Of a stretch of 64,000 nucleotides of DNA, positions 23,611 through 36,202 are shown in pieces. Origin of the DNA: Hybos culiciformis (lineage: Eukaryota; Arthropoda; Insecta; Diptera; Hybotidae); NCBI GenBank assembly GCA_964007475.1, contig OZ023273.1, forward strand, positions 107,134,485 through 107,198,484. Direction: 5' to 3'. Numbering within the stretch: the stretch's first letter is position 1; every line of letters starts with the position of its first letter. The notes below the pieces were generated by a model. That model saw only the letters and a list, made by a program, of their open reading frames with translations, searched no databases and was not told the origin of the DNA. Position numbers and translations under genes: made by a program.

Positions 23611-24600
23611 GTTGAAAGAAGTAATTATAAAATGTAATTTCTTTCTCAAAATTTCATTTCAAAAACATTCTTTTTTTCTTTTTTTAAATATTATTTTTGG
23701 TGTAATACAAGTTATATATCCATTATGAATGGTATATAATTATTCCGAAATTCGAAACATTTGTATATTTCAGAAAATGTTATAAAAGTTGGTTTATTTC
23801 TTTTGAGAGGTAGTGTATCTGTACATTGTATAATATACATTAACTTTATGAATTATTTTATGTTCCGGAGATAAAAATAATTTTTGAATAGTATACCCAT
23901 ACTCTTTTTAAAAAAGTAAATTAAAGTATAATGTTTATTCTTTATTGTTATATTACGGCGCCATTCACATAATTGGATTTAAGATATATAAATAATATTA
24001 TATTAACCTATATTATACTTATTCGTACACATTATTAGGAAATTTAATAAAACGAATGAGTGAACTGAGTTTTCGTAAATGTATTTGGAAAATATGTCAA
24101 ATGGAAATATGGTTATATACCTACCCCTTGTCTTTGCAATGTAAATGAACATATTTATTTTATATTATATAAATGTAATATACATATATATTTGGTAAAA
24201 GAAGAAAATCAAAGTAATTGAACGTAGATGCATAAAACTGGTTTAGAATTCATGTAAAGTTATGCTTTTATTTAAAAATAAAAAAACAAACAAAATTTCT
24301 AAGTACACCCAGTAGTTGTCAAATCTCAAAAGTTTTTTTTATATAACAGAGACTCTTTCAAGAATCACTATAACTCTAGCTCACGTATAATATTAAACAT
24401 AAATATAAAAACATAAATAAACTCTATTAAACTTACTGATAACATCCTAGTATTTAGTAAATTATAAAGAAGTTTCTAAATTTTTGAAAAACTCTGATTT
24501 TTAGCGAAAAAAGACATGAAATTACTTACATATATTGCTTTTCTTTTATACGTAAATAAGAAATAAAAAGTCAAGTGCATTCATTCAATTAAAAAAATGT
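23611..24600. other. A/T-rich DNA without recognised features
   Basis: No gene or repeat is supported. Confidence 0.45.
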
Positions 24601-24994
24601 ATAGTAGATTATTGTATATGTAACTAAATTTGTTATTAATTAAGAGTTCTGTATACACAAAAATACATTGACACGAGTCAATACTTATATCACTCGACCT
24701 TCGGTCTCGTGATATAAGTATTGACTCGTGTCAATGTATTTTTGTGTAAATACAGAACGAGTTGTATAACAAATTTTGTTTACATATCCAATATACTGTT
24801 TTAATGCGTAGGGGAGAGGTAGTTGCAAAAAGAGAATATTTTTTATTCTCATTTTTTCTCTTCTTTTTTTTTGTATTTTGTATTTTTGTATTTCGGTCTC
24901 GTGATATAAGTATTGACTCGTGTCAATGTATTTTTGTGTATACAGAACTCTTAATTAATAACAAATTTAGTTTACATATACAATAATCTACTAT
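24601..24994 (+). mobile_element. Hairpin-bearing inverted-repeat element, complete copy
   Basis: The outer arms begin and end ATAGTAGATTATTGTATATG, inverted, and run about 90 bases inward through ACACAAAAATACATTGACAC to CTTATATCAC. After the left arm come a 15-base loop (24694-24708, TCGACCTTCGGTCTC), then a diverged inverse copy of the same arm (to about 24795), a unique stretch containing GCGTAGGGGAGAGG, T-rich DNA, and the right arm starting TTCGGTCTCGTGATATAAG. There are thus three versions of the arm. It has no coding capacity. The superfamily is unknown. Confidence 0.85.
24653..24758. repeat. Long hairpin inside the element at 24.6 kb
   Basis: Arms of about 45 bases (ACACAAAAATACATTGACAC then GAGTCAATACTTATATCAC) pair perfectly across the loop TC-GACC-TTC-GGTC-TC. 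The loop has its own 4-bp stem. In the copy at 33.0 kb the loop is the exact reverse complement. Confidence 0.9.
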
Positions 24995-27900
24995 TAAAGC
25001 TTATTTTCTCATTTCCGTATTTTTTTGTATACACATAACTAACCTACTGCTCATTTGATTATGGATGCAGAATTATGCATATGACATGAACGTTAAAATA
25101 TTATTTCTATTCTGGTCTATGGTATAGATAGATAGATAATTATAAAATATCATCAATGATTTAAATAGTTTTTTTTTTAAAATGTATTTTATTAAAACAT
25201 GTGAATAAAATTAAATTACCGATTCCTTATTCGAATAACTAATTTATTGCCCATCAATTGTTTATGTTTGAGTAATTTTATGATTTATGTTATGCACGCA
25301 CATTAAACCAAGTCTTAAATATTAAAATTTTTCTGTCGGTAATAGTAGACCGATTAGCAATAATGATAATCTTAAAAATTATCAGAAATTATGGAACAAA
25401 AATTAAAACAAAGCTGAGCTAACTGAATTATTCATAAAGTAATAAGAATTTTAATCGTTTCTTATTAACATAATGGTAAATAAAATCTCTGCGCGAATAA
25501 AAATCTTTAATAAGAAATAATAATAACGTCCGCGCCATATGAAACGTGAAAATCTAATGAAATGAAAATTCAATTTGTTTTTATTACAAATATGTACGTA
25601 AGGTACCTATTATCAGGAAAAAAAAGCGAAAAACATAAAAAAAAATGTAATCTTATTTTTATGAAATAATGATGAAATATATTTTCGCTTTAACAGCAAT
25701 TTAGTTAGGTATCACTGGTTTTTTTTTTTGTTTTTAATAAGGGTATTGCTATATTATTGTTCGTATTATGAAAGGATAGCAATAAAAAATAATAATAAAA
25801 TGCACACGCAAAGGTCAAAGTTTTAAGTTAAAAAGAGAAAATTATTGATAGATTCTTTTATTAAATTAAGTAATTTTAAAACCTTTTATGGTGAAATTTA
25901 ATGCAAACTTTATTAATATGATATATAATTTTTATTAGAAACGTCCTTAAAAAGGATCATTAATCAAACCCAAAAATTAAGTAAAGACTAAAAACAACTT
26001 TTAAGAATAAGATAATAATAGGATCATATCGAATCTTAAAACATGTATTTTTTTTATTCACATTCATTATTGTTTTTTGTTTTGTTAGATAAATAATTTA
26101 ATTTTTGGAATTTGCTCTATGCTGAAAACAAATGTTGACTTCAAAACTGCTGAGTATTCTTACTTGCATACTACTGTGAATATTATTTTTGCTTTAAAAA
26201 TTTATGAAAAAATTTTTTTTATTATTTTTGTATCTAAAAAACAAATATAAATTTTTTTACAAAACATTTTGAATTAGAAAACTAAGTGGATTATGTTATT
26301 CTTTCTTATCATCAGCACGAAAAAAATGTATATATATATACCTATGTGTACAAGAATTCTGAAATTTTATTGAAAAACAAAAATTATTTAATTTTCCCTC
26401 CCAATTTTCCTTTAAAATATATTTCATTCAAATGTAATCGAATAGAATTTATTGTTGTGTAGTTGATTGCATTTTCAATTCGCAAGCTGTGATAAATTTT
26501 TAATTTATTATACATACAAGAATTTATATCGTTATGTTATACATATTATTCTTATGTTGGAAACATTAATAAATCTGTCAGTATTGTCAGTTTTGGAGTT
26601 AACTTTAATTTTATTTTTGCTTTAGCTGCACGAACTTTATCTACTTTCTATACCATCTTACCATTTTACATTAAATTCCATCAAATACAATCTTACAAAA
26701 TCTGCAAAAAACGTACGCAAGCCATAAAAGTGGTTTTAAAGTGGCTTAAGTGGTTTTAAATGAATATATGTAGATCAAATTCATAGTAAATTTAAATAAA
26801 TCACAAAATTCGAGTCTTAAAATTTTTTTTTTGGTTTTGAAAGCCGTCAAAAAAACAAAGTTTGGAAAACTTTTTGTTAATCTAATAAGCTAAAAATTAA
26901 ATATATTTAGGATCCCTTTGTAATCGATTTAAATTTGGAGGGAAATGAAAAACAAAATAAAGTATGTATGGTATAATGTACAAAGAATTTATAAGAATTA
27001 TATTATTTCAGATGAGATTGAATCTCTTTTTTAAAAATTATATCTATAATCTTGTAGAAAGTTGTTGAAATAAAATTTTCGAGCTATACAAAAAAGTTAT
27101 TGGGCATATCCAAAGTTATTTACGGCATATTGCATAACGTAGCTATATCACAAATCACAATGTAACATTTTTATTATTTCTTTATTTTTTGTTATGATAA
27201 TAATTTAATTATGGTTATAATAGTTATATAATAATTACAATTTAGTTAATTTGAAATATGACATTTCCGCAGCTAATTCTTCTACAAATGTTTCTTAAAT
27301 GAAAAAAGTTTATAATTTGGCTTTTTACCCTCTTGCAGTATACTTGTTTATAAATCTTATAAATGTCCTCGAGAAATTTTGGAAAAATTCCAAGTTAAGC
27401 AATATATTCTATTGAATTATTGTTAATTCGAAACAGAAATGAAATGAAAAATGGTTTTATAAAATTAAATTTCGTTTAAAATTTTTTTTTTTGTTATTTT
27501 CGCCTTTCCAGTTTTATTATAATAAATTAAATTAAAAATTTATCTATTAAGGCGTAAATTTTTACAATTGGCTATTATTAGCAAGCTGCCGTATCTGTAT
27601 CATTAGTAATTTTATTTTATTCTGCCTAGTTCCGAAAATATACCAATCTAGATATTTGTAGTTCAATATTCTCAACTTTGGAATAGTATCTGTAAACGTT
27701 ATACCAGTAAAGTCTGTTAGTCAAATGTAATGATTTATAATATATATATATATAAGCAAGCATATACACGTAGCTGAAAATTCAATCAACTGAAATTTTG
27801 TTTTTAATCTTGACCGAAAGCTTCGTAGTCTTAATGTCCATGAGAGCCTATTGTTTTCATTTACATCACATATCCTTTTTCAAACTTTTTCTCACAAGAA

Positions 27901-28962
27901 GATTTTAAATAATGGATCCATAAAATAAGTTAAATTTTGAGAAACATGGTTATTGCCTGTTTTGTTTTTGGTAATTTATTTAAAAACGTTGAACACTAAT
28001 GTGTAATATTATTCTCTGCAGAACTTTAAAGCTTGCTGCATTCTAGATATAGAGTAGTCTCTTCTACACTTTGGAATACAATGTACAAAATCTATATTGA
28101 CCACAGATATAACATCATCTCTTTTTCTCTTTGTAACATACATAAGTATACGGTTCCAACCAAACAGATTTTATTTTTATTGTAGAAAACAAAAATAAAT
28201 AAATAAAAAAATGGGATGGTCAATTTGGCATCATTTTCAAAGGATTGTAATCTTATTAACTATATATGATTGCGTATAACTATAGAATAGGTATAACTAT
28301 AGAATACGTATCTTCTGATTCCGAATTTTGTTTTTATTCTTTTATTGTAAATAGATTCCCTGAACGTAATTACATATTATTTTCGTGTTCTTTCCATATT
28401 GATATATTTTTGTGTGATAAATATTTATTTATTTCACAATTTTCCACTTATTTGATTATTTCAGATAATCTGCAGAATATTTACTTACTGTGTTTTTAAT
28501 ACTTTGAACGCCCATTTAATAATAAACTATATAATTCTAAACCAAATTTTCAAATAAAGGACAGGAAATTGTATTAGATAACATTTTTTCATCTTCAAAA
28601 TTATTTTTTATTTATATAGTTGTGTTTTTTTGGGATTTTTTTTATTGTTTAGTTACCAAGAAGCTGGAAGTTACGCAACCAGCTGAAAATCAAAATAATT
28701 TTATCTGGTTTTATTTTTCAAATTCAACGCAGCTGAATCTTAAACTTTGATTGATCTCTTTTATGTTAAAATTATATAAATTGAAACCAAGTTCTAATTT
28801 GTCAGTAAACTGATTTGTGGACATAATAATAGCATATTATTATTATTATATGGACCAAATTAATTTTTTTTTAAATTTACTACACTGACTATTAATTAAG
28901 CCTTGATGTAAAATTCAATTCGATTCTATAACTAATCGCTATATATTTTATATCTAATCTAT
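24995..28962. other. A/T-rich DNA with minor local repeats
   Basis: Near-tandem AAGTGGTTTTAAA units lie at about 26728-26760 and a doubled GTATAACTATAGAATA at about 28273-28305. No gene is supported. Confidence 0.45.
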
Positions 28963-29185
28963 TTAAATTGACATGTAGGGTAAATTAATTATTTCCAAGC
29001 CTCCTCCTTGAGGATGTAGATGTGCTAGCCCTAGCCAAATCCAGGGATGTGGTGAATTTTTTAAACACCACGGTGTGGATTTAGCTTGTCTTACCGCCGA
29101 CTGGCCGTGGTTACGCGGGCGTGGTAGCTCTCTCTTCAGGTCGAGGAGCTCCGCCACTTTAACCAACCAACCAACCAAACCATGT
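28963..29185 (-). repeat. GC-richer interspersed repeat headed by (GGTT)n
   Basis: On the minus strand it starts GGTTTGGTTGGTTGGTTGGT, then AAAGTGGCGGAGCTCCTCGA, CCACGCCCGCGTAACCACGG, and ends near GGAGGAGGCTTGGAAATAAT. Its base composition is far above the surround, so it is an insertion. A 78-codon frame spans it but has no recognised domain. I suspect a SINE-like or 5'-tandem-headed element like the one at 52.4 kb. Pol III A and B boxes were not convincing. Confidence 0.6.
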
Positions 29186-31289
29186 ATAAGCATTTGCATC
29201 CTCTTTGACTCAGAGCTAAAACGGAAAAACAGATTAATATTTCTTTAACAGCACCTCTATCTTCATGTAAGCTTTATTGAAATTGCTCTCTCATTCTCTA
29301 TGTAAAAAAAAAAATCTATTTATTTAAAAGCATTTGCGGTAGAAAAAATAAATTATTTGAATAAATCTAATTTCGATCTTCTGGCAATGGTGATTTAGTC
29401 CTTTTATGATAATATCATTGGTAAAATTATATACTATATTATTAACAATAATATATTTTTCTATACAATATTGAATTACAAATATTATGCAATATACCTA
29501 CTTGTATGTAATTTATTCATAAAATAGTAAATTTATTGAATTATAATTTTCTGGTTTCATTATATGCATTATGAATGATGATTTTACTTATTATAGAAAT
29601 AATAAATGTATAACTATAATATTTCTATATTCCTAGATGTATAGTAAAATTTATGTTTTTTTGAGTATTTTGATAAAATCAATTAAATCCTATAATTTAT
29701 TATCTTATTACACAAATTGTTTATCCTTTAAGATTTAAATGAGTAATTTTTATTTATTGCATAGTAAATTTTTAAGGAAATCAATTGATGTCATAATGTC
29801 ATAAGATGAACTTCTTTATGCATAATTTTCAAAACAACATAAAATCAATTGTCTTTATAAATGCTACTTTAATAAAGTTGACACAACAGCAATTGACTTT
29901 ATGTCCCAATCGATTTAGATTTTGAAGTAAATAGTTCTTAAATCTTTTTTTGACTTTTCATATTCAAAAATTTAATGTATATTTAGAATTCAGGTTTAAA
30001 TGAATTTCATATTTATTATTTAATCTATTAAATGCAAAAAATTTAAATTCTTTCTGAAAAAAAAAATAATTCTTTAAGTTGTACATTTCAGTAAAATGTA
30101 GGTAAGCAATATTTTTTACACCATAATTAGCACTTTAGCAACATATTCGCCGAACATAGTCAAATTTTTCACATAATTTTGACTTTTAATTAATTTAATT
30201 ATTTAGTTGAAATTTATTATGCCTACAATATTTATGTATGTATTTATTAGGCTGTTGTTTGTTTGAATATTTTCTATATAGTGTGCATATAGTATACCTA
30301 TAAGCTTTGAACACCTATAGACATTATTCCTCCTGATTTCAATTCATAGAGATTAAATTATTAAATCGATACATAAATGTAATTTAAATAATTCTATACA
30401 ATTCTCCTATATATAGGTATTTAATTTTAATCATACCTGAATTTAATAAATCTAATAAAAGTAAAAAGGTATAAATGTGTGTATACAGTTTTTGTCATAA
30501 AACATAGTCCTTTTAATTAATTTCTAAATCCTAACATTATGTAAGCAACATAATTTTTTTTTGTTTAATTTAATCCACATTTTAGCAGGTTGTCCATGCA
30601 CATTAAATGTTATTCAATTTTATAAGTAGATATGTAAAAAAAATAGTCATTATTATTTAAAAAGCATATTATTTATATATATTTTATTTATCCAGAACAA
30701 AGTACTATGTCCTGATTATGACAGAATGTATGCATTTTAATTTTAGTTGATAGGAAAATTTGTTAAAAGGATCTAATGACACTATGTCAACTGTGTCAAC
30801 AAAATAAAAATTATGCTATTGTTCAATATTAACAAGAATAGATATAAATAGAAACCTATATATAGCAAATGTTTGAATATTTAATAAAATTTAGGAAGTC
30901 TAATAATCTTTAAAATTTGATTTTTGAAATGATCGGAATAAATTTTAATTAGAATGAAATATAATCAAATCAAATTATAACGGTCGGGGTCACCAATTAT
31001 AACGGTTTAATAATTTTATAATATAAAATAATAACCATTATTTTTTTTTTAAAATAAAAATTTTTATTATTTAAAATTGAATTATTAAATTTGAATTAAT
31101 TTTTTATGAAAACTAAATTAAGAACTTATTCTAAGAAAACTAAATTATTAACTAAATAAAAATTGAAAATTAAAATTACATAAATTATTTAGTAAACTAG
31201 ATTTATGAATTTAAAATAAAATAAGTCAACCACTACAAAATGATAAAACAATTTTTAATTAGATACTCCAGAACTTTCTCTTGAATTTG
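29186..31289. other. A/T-rich DNA; isolated GC patch near 30980
   Basis: AATTATAACGGT occurs twice around GGTCGGGGTCACC at about 30974-31006. It looks like one end of an element, but no partner end was found. Nothing else is recognised. Confidence 0.4.
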
Positions 31290-31532
31290 CAGGGGTGGCT
31301 CAAGAAATTTGTTTTCAATCGTTGTACCCTAGGCAAAGTTTTTTGTTGCGCCCTCAAGCAAAAAAAAATAAAATGAATTCAGAAATAGTTCTTTTAATTA
31401 TTAGCACACGAACAAAAATCATAATTAAGAAATAATATAAATATTATTATTTATATTGAAAAATATAATTAACATAAAAAAGTTATCAAATTTTTGGGCG
31501 CCGCTCTCGCTTATATGATAGAGCCAACGCTG
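31290..31532. mobile_element. Short hAT-like element, probable
   Basis: The left end is CAGGGGTGGCTCAAG. The right end, inverted, is CAGCGTTGGCTCTAT, sharing CAG..(G)TGGCTC. GCGCCC occurs near both ends (TTGCGCCCTC and GGCGCCGC). CAG termini and the size fit a short hAT-type element. The flanking 8-mers (TGAATTTG and TATTTATA) do not match, so the ends or the class may be wrong. Confidence 0.45.
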
Positions 31533-33028
31533 TATTTATACTTATTTCTATATTGCATAAAATTATTGTACATTTTGCAAATTTCTTCTGAATAAAAATA
31601 CCTAATATATATATTTTTAAAAAGGATTATTATATTTTAATTTAAATATTATGTTACTAATATGAAGTCTGCTCAATTATTTATAATTTTAATTTGAACA
31701 AAAATTCTTGGAAAGTGGTTAAATTAAAAAGCTCTTTCTTTTGCAGTAAAATGTTATAAATTTTTGTTGTTTTAATTTTTCTGCGAGTACCATATTTTCT
31801 GAATTATCAACATACATATTTTTATGTGAAATTATGTATATTGCGTCAAAAAAAGATTTTTATTTCAAATACTTTCACATTGTTAAATCTATTAATCTAT
31901 TTTCGTGAAAAATTTTCCTTGGAGTCATTATTTAAGTAAAATGTGAAATCAACCAAAAACTTATACCGAAAACTTATATGAGATTCATATGTATTGTATG
32001 TACATTATCTGTTATCCACTTAATTCAAAAACAAAACATAATATACATGTACATCTGAGATATTGTTTTTTTAGCACTATATAATGATTCATAAGTTCGT
32101 TAGGTATACACCTAGCACCTACATATAAAAATATTAAATTCGCAAATTTTATAACCCTCCTTACATTTTCTTATTCTTTTTTAATATCACAAACTCTCTA
32201 TTCGCCACTTTTTTTCTTTTTTTTTTTAATATTATCAAAACAAACAACATATTCATTTTATAAGATGTCCTCTAATATTTTCCTTTTTAATGAGAAACAC
32301 TTGTTGAGTTCTTTTATTTTCTTGTGAAAAATGGAATTTTTATGTTTAACATACATTGCTACTTAAAAAAAAAAACACACAACATTAAAGTATGTAACAC
32401 CTACGTTTTTCTATTTTGTTCTTTAATGTTTACGATATTCATACATATGTACATTTGTTCAGTGCTCCTTATGATAAAGGCTATATGAATATAGTATAAT
32501 ATGTATTTTATCATATATATAGGTATGTTTAATATTTTTATATTATGGAATGTAAATTTTCATGAAAATTTTATTGAATTTCAATTTAAATAATATGTTC
32601 GTATATATAGAGTAGAAACCTATCATGCACATATAGGAATTTCCTTATTTGATTGAATTCCTTTTTAAATTTGTTATAAATTTTTCTTTTTTACAGGTAT
32701 GAAAAAGGCCATAAAAATAATGAAGTGAATACTTACGTTAAAAGAAATAAAGTAGTTATCATATATACAAACAATATTATGTTATATTTTCATTTTAAAA
32801 TACAAAAACATTTGATTCATTAAAGGAAATTTTAATTTGCATTATAAAAAGATATTTGCTAAAAAAAAAAAATTAATTGAATTTGAAATTTGTTTTGGGA
32901 AAACAATATTAAAATAAATTCAGAAAATTATTCAGCTATACGTACTTAATTTTAATGTGGAAATATAATTAAAAAAAGGTTCTATTCGTTAATCCTACTC
33001 GAGTCTTAATTAAGAAAATAATACAGTA
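31533..33028. other. A/T-rich DNA without recognised features
   Basis: No gene, element end or structured repeat is supported. Confidence 0.45.
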
Positions 33029-33308
33029 ATAGTAGATTATTGTATATGTAAACTAAATTTGTTATTATTTAGAGTTCTGTATACACAAAAACACATTGAC
33101 ACGAGTCAATACTTATATCACGAGACCGAAGGTCGAGTGATATAAATTGACAAGTGTCAATGTATTTTTGTGTAAATACAGAACGAGTTGTATAACAAAT
33201 TTTGTTTACATATCCAATATAGTGTTTTAATGCGTAGGGGAGAGGTATAGTTGCAAAGAGAGAATATTTTTTCTTCTCATTTTTTCTCATTTTTTTTTTT
33301 TGTATTTG
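33029..33308 (+). mobile_element. Hairpin-bearing element, truncated second copy with inverted loop
   Basis: Matches the 24.6-kb element from its left end (ATAGTAGATTATTGTATATG) through the hairpin, GCGTAGGGGAGAGG and the T-rich tract, then stops at TTGTATTT. The right arm is missing. The loop (33122-33136) is GAGACCGAAGGTCGA, the exact reverse complement of the loop in the first copy, between the same CAC and GTG. The inner right hairpin arm is diverged (ATATAAATTGACAAGTGTC). The 73-codon minus frame here is a shadow of the hairpin. Confidence 0.85.
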
Positions 33309-33373
33309 GCTGTATTGAAATATTGTGAGAGATATTATGTTTGTTTAGGTATTACGTAATATTCAATACGAAA

Positions 33374-33482
33374 CATCTAAATGATTTCATTATTTACGCT
33401 GATGCATCTAAATTTTTTCATTATATACGCTGATGTATCTAAATTTTTTCATTATTTACGCAGATGCATCTAAATGATTGCA
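33374..33482 (+). repeat. 31-bp minisatellite, 3.5 units
   Basis: The unit begins CATCTAAATGATTTCATT and ends TTTACGCTGATG. Units lie at 33374-33404, 33405-33435 and 33436-33466, with a partial one to 33482. They differ by a few bases. It starts 66 bases after the truncated end of the hairpin element. Confidence 0.9.
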
Positions 33483-35871
33483 TGTGTATTGACGCATATA
33501 ATACTCCATTTAGTGATCTAAATTCTATAGCCCTAAATACAACATAACGATCCCCAACGCATTAAAATAATTTAGTTAATGATAAAAAACAAAAAAACAT
33601 TTTCATATTTAAAGTTTTATTTACTGTAGGTATTACTCTCTGTCGCAGTTATATAATTTCTGTATATATCTCAGTATTTATTTACATAGCCCATATACTT
33701 ACTTTTTAATATATGTATCTCTTCATATGATTGTAGCAATAGCAAATTAGCAATATTAGGGATAAACATTTTAGAAACTCGAAACAAATATTTTGTATTT
33801 TTTTTTTGTCGTTAGAAACGAAAACTGCAATTCATTTAAATTTTGCTATACAATTCATTTAATAAACATTTAATAATAAATGCAAAATTTTGAGCAAATA
33901 TAAGGCAATTTCAGTTATAATCTTTCTACTATATTTTATAGTTATTTTCACAGCCAATTTTTACTTGAGGTACGACATACGTACAAGTACATCTCGCACA
34001 TCACGAAACATGTTATTGTACAAGTCGATTTACTATACTTTGAAATGAATTTATTTACCATCGACTTTTCTTCTTTTTTTTTTATATGGTATAAAATTTA
34101 TTGCAAATTTAATAGATTCTTTTAAAGACCAAAAACAATGTACAAATCTTTATTCTGCTTTTAAATATATTAACATAAAACATGATATTTATTGAGATTG
34201 TTTGTTAAATTACCTTTTAATTCTGCGGAACTTTTGAAATTAACTTGTCAACAGTCAGAAAAGTTTTTCATGATCTGATAGATAGGGAATGAAGAAAAAT
34301 TGGCAATAAAATTAAGCAATTTATTTGAAACTTTAGAATTTTATTATTTTACAACGAAAGAGGATTAAAAATATGTATAAACTTTTGTATAGAAAAAGTT
34401 CTTGTATATACAATCGTCAAATTTGGGCCTCAAATAAAATTTTATTATGAGAACGTGAGAAAAATATTTGAAGATAAATTATTGTAAAATATCTATACAA
34501 TTTTTTTTGTTGAAAACTTAAATATACATATGTATTGTTATGTATGCACTTATGTATTGTGCAGACAGGTTTCATGGTGATGGTTTTTTTTCAACTTTTT
34601 TTGGGTTCATTATTTGTTATTTTAACTTTATAGTAATTTTGTTAATTTTATTCAAAAATGTATTGCTATAACCATAAAACAGTATACACAAAAAACAAAT
34701 AAAATAATTTTTCGAAATTGCCTTATTTTTTATATCAATGGCAAATATTTATTATTGAGAAGAACAATAACAAAAATAATCTTTGGCCTAACAGCTATAT
34801 AGTTAGATTTGAACACAAAATAGATAGCTAAAAGAACGACAAAACTCATTCTCAGATATGTCCAGTCCTAAATAATTATTATACAGAGCTAAGGATGATA
34901 AATCAAACAGACAACTTAAAACAAGGGAATTAAGTTTATTATATTTTTTGGTAAAAATTAACTTGTTACTTGTAACAAATTTATATAAATTTTTTTTGGT
35001 TACCAGCAGTAACTAGTAAGAAAACGAAGAAGTTCAAGCTGTGAATTTAATGCTTGTTTTTTTTTTCTTATTTCAAAAGAAAAATAAAATATATGTAAAA
35101 GTGGAAGTAAATAAATTGTAATAAATTTGACCAAAAAAAAAAGATTAGTTTTTGGCATTCTGGGAATTTTTTGAAACTTAAATACCTAAATGTGTTTTAT
35201 TTAGAAAATAAATTACTTTTTTTTATTATACATAGGGTACATATTTCTTTAAGTTTTTCCTATTCAGGTGAGTGGATATAAATATTCAATTATCCCTCTT
35301 AACGGAAATTAATTTTATTTTTTCTTAAATTTTCTTAAAATCTAGATGTTTTTGAAGAAAATTCAAAATAATTAATACGTAATAATATTCCAAGGCTAAA
35401 TAATACTATAAATATGTAGAATCATATATAAATTTTAATAATTCTAATAACTATTCATTAAGGAATGTTAATCCAATAATATTACATTGTTGTAGAACAA
35501 ATTATATGTATTTCTTAAATTTTATTGATTATATATTCAATTTTATCAAATGCTGCATTTACATAACTTAAATTCTGCACCATATAAAAACGTTTTAGAA
35601 GTTAATATGTACTTGATTCTTTTTATATATTATTTTGTACATAAGCTTACATAATGGCAAGCGACAATTTATATCGATTTAAAAATATAAATGACATTCA
35701 AAATCAGTTAAAAATTTCTTATATAATAAATATAATTTTAGCATTTTGTTCGTTTATTGACTTGATCATTTGGCAGACGACATGATCTATATTATATTTA
35801 TATTAAATCTGCATTCCGAATCTTCATACAAACCATTACATTCTATTCTACAGTCTATTCCACATTTAAGG
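33483..35871. other. A/T-rich DNA without recognised features
   Basis: Nothing supported on either strand. Confidence 0.45.
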
Positions 35872-36202
35872 AGTAAACACAATTGGAGTGACAATGACGG
35901 CGACAACGATGACTACAACGACGACGACAGCGATATCACTGGAGTGAACACAATTACGGCGACGGCGACGAAATAAATAAACAGGAATAAAATAAACAAA
36001 TAGAAAAATAAATAAAAAAAAATATATGGTTGTCATTGTCGCCCGACCCAAAAAAGAAACATTTCTAATTTGTCGCTTGTCGTTTGTCGTTTGTCGCTAG
36101 GCGCCTCAATTGTGTTCATTCTCATACAAATGTATGGTTTCTATTTTTTTTTTTATAGTCGCTATCGCTGTCGTTGTCGCTGTCGCCCCAATTGTGTTTA
36201 CT
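35872..36202. mobile_element. Composite inverted-repeat element rich in GACAGCGACA
   Basis: The outer ends are AGTAAACACAATTGG and its inverse (to 36202), followed inward by runs of GCGACAACGACAGCGATA type. A second, inner pair (TGAACACAATTACGGCGACG at about 35945 and the inverse of AATGAACACAATTGAGGCG at about 36104-36122) repeats the plan. Two nested sets of ends suggest one member inserted in, or recombined with, another. The flanks ACATTTAAGG and ACATCAAGG are similar but not identical. The Asp- and Val-rich frames here come from the GAC repeats and are not genes. Confidence 0.75.

Noticed and set aside
27759..27776. Ten-base match to miR-137 (ATACACGTAG)
   Set aside because: The seed region differs and no stem is formed.
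29272..29302. Resemblance to the insect microRNA miR-281 (AATTGCTCTCT)
   Set aside because: Only the core matches; there is no supporting hairpin or star arm.
30974..31006. Doubled AATTATAACGGT around GGTCGGGGTCACC as a transposon end
   Set aside because: No matching opposite end or target duplication was found, so no element could be bounded.
33069..33290. 73-codon minus frame containing a repeated RSRDISIDSCQ-like phrase also seen at 24.8 kb
   Set aside because: The shared phrase is the hairpin arm of the mobile element read in frame, not a protein family.
35770..36051. Asp-rich plus frame and Val-rich minus frame
   Set aside because: Both read through the GAC/GTC arrays of the inverted-repeat element.
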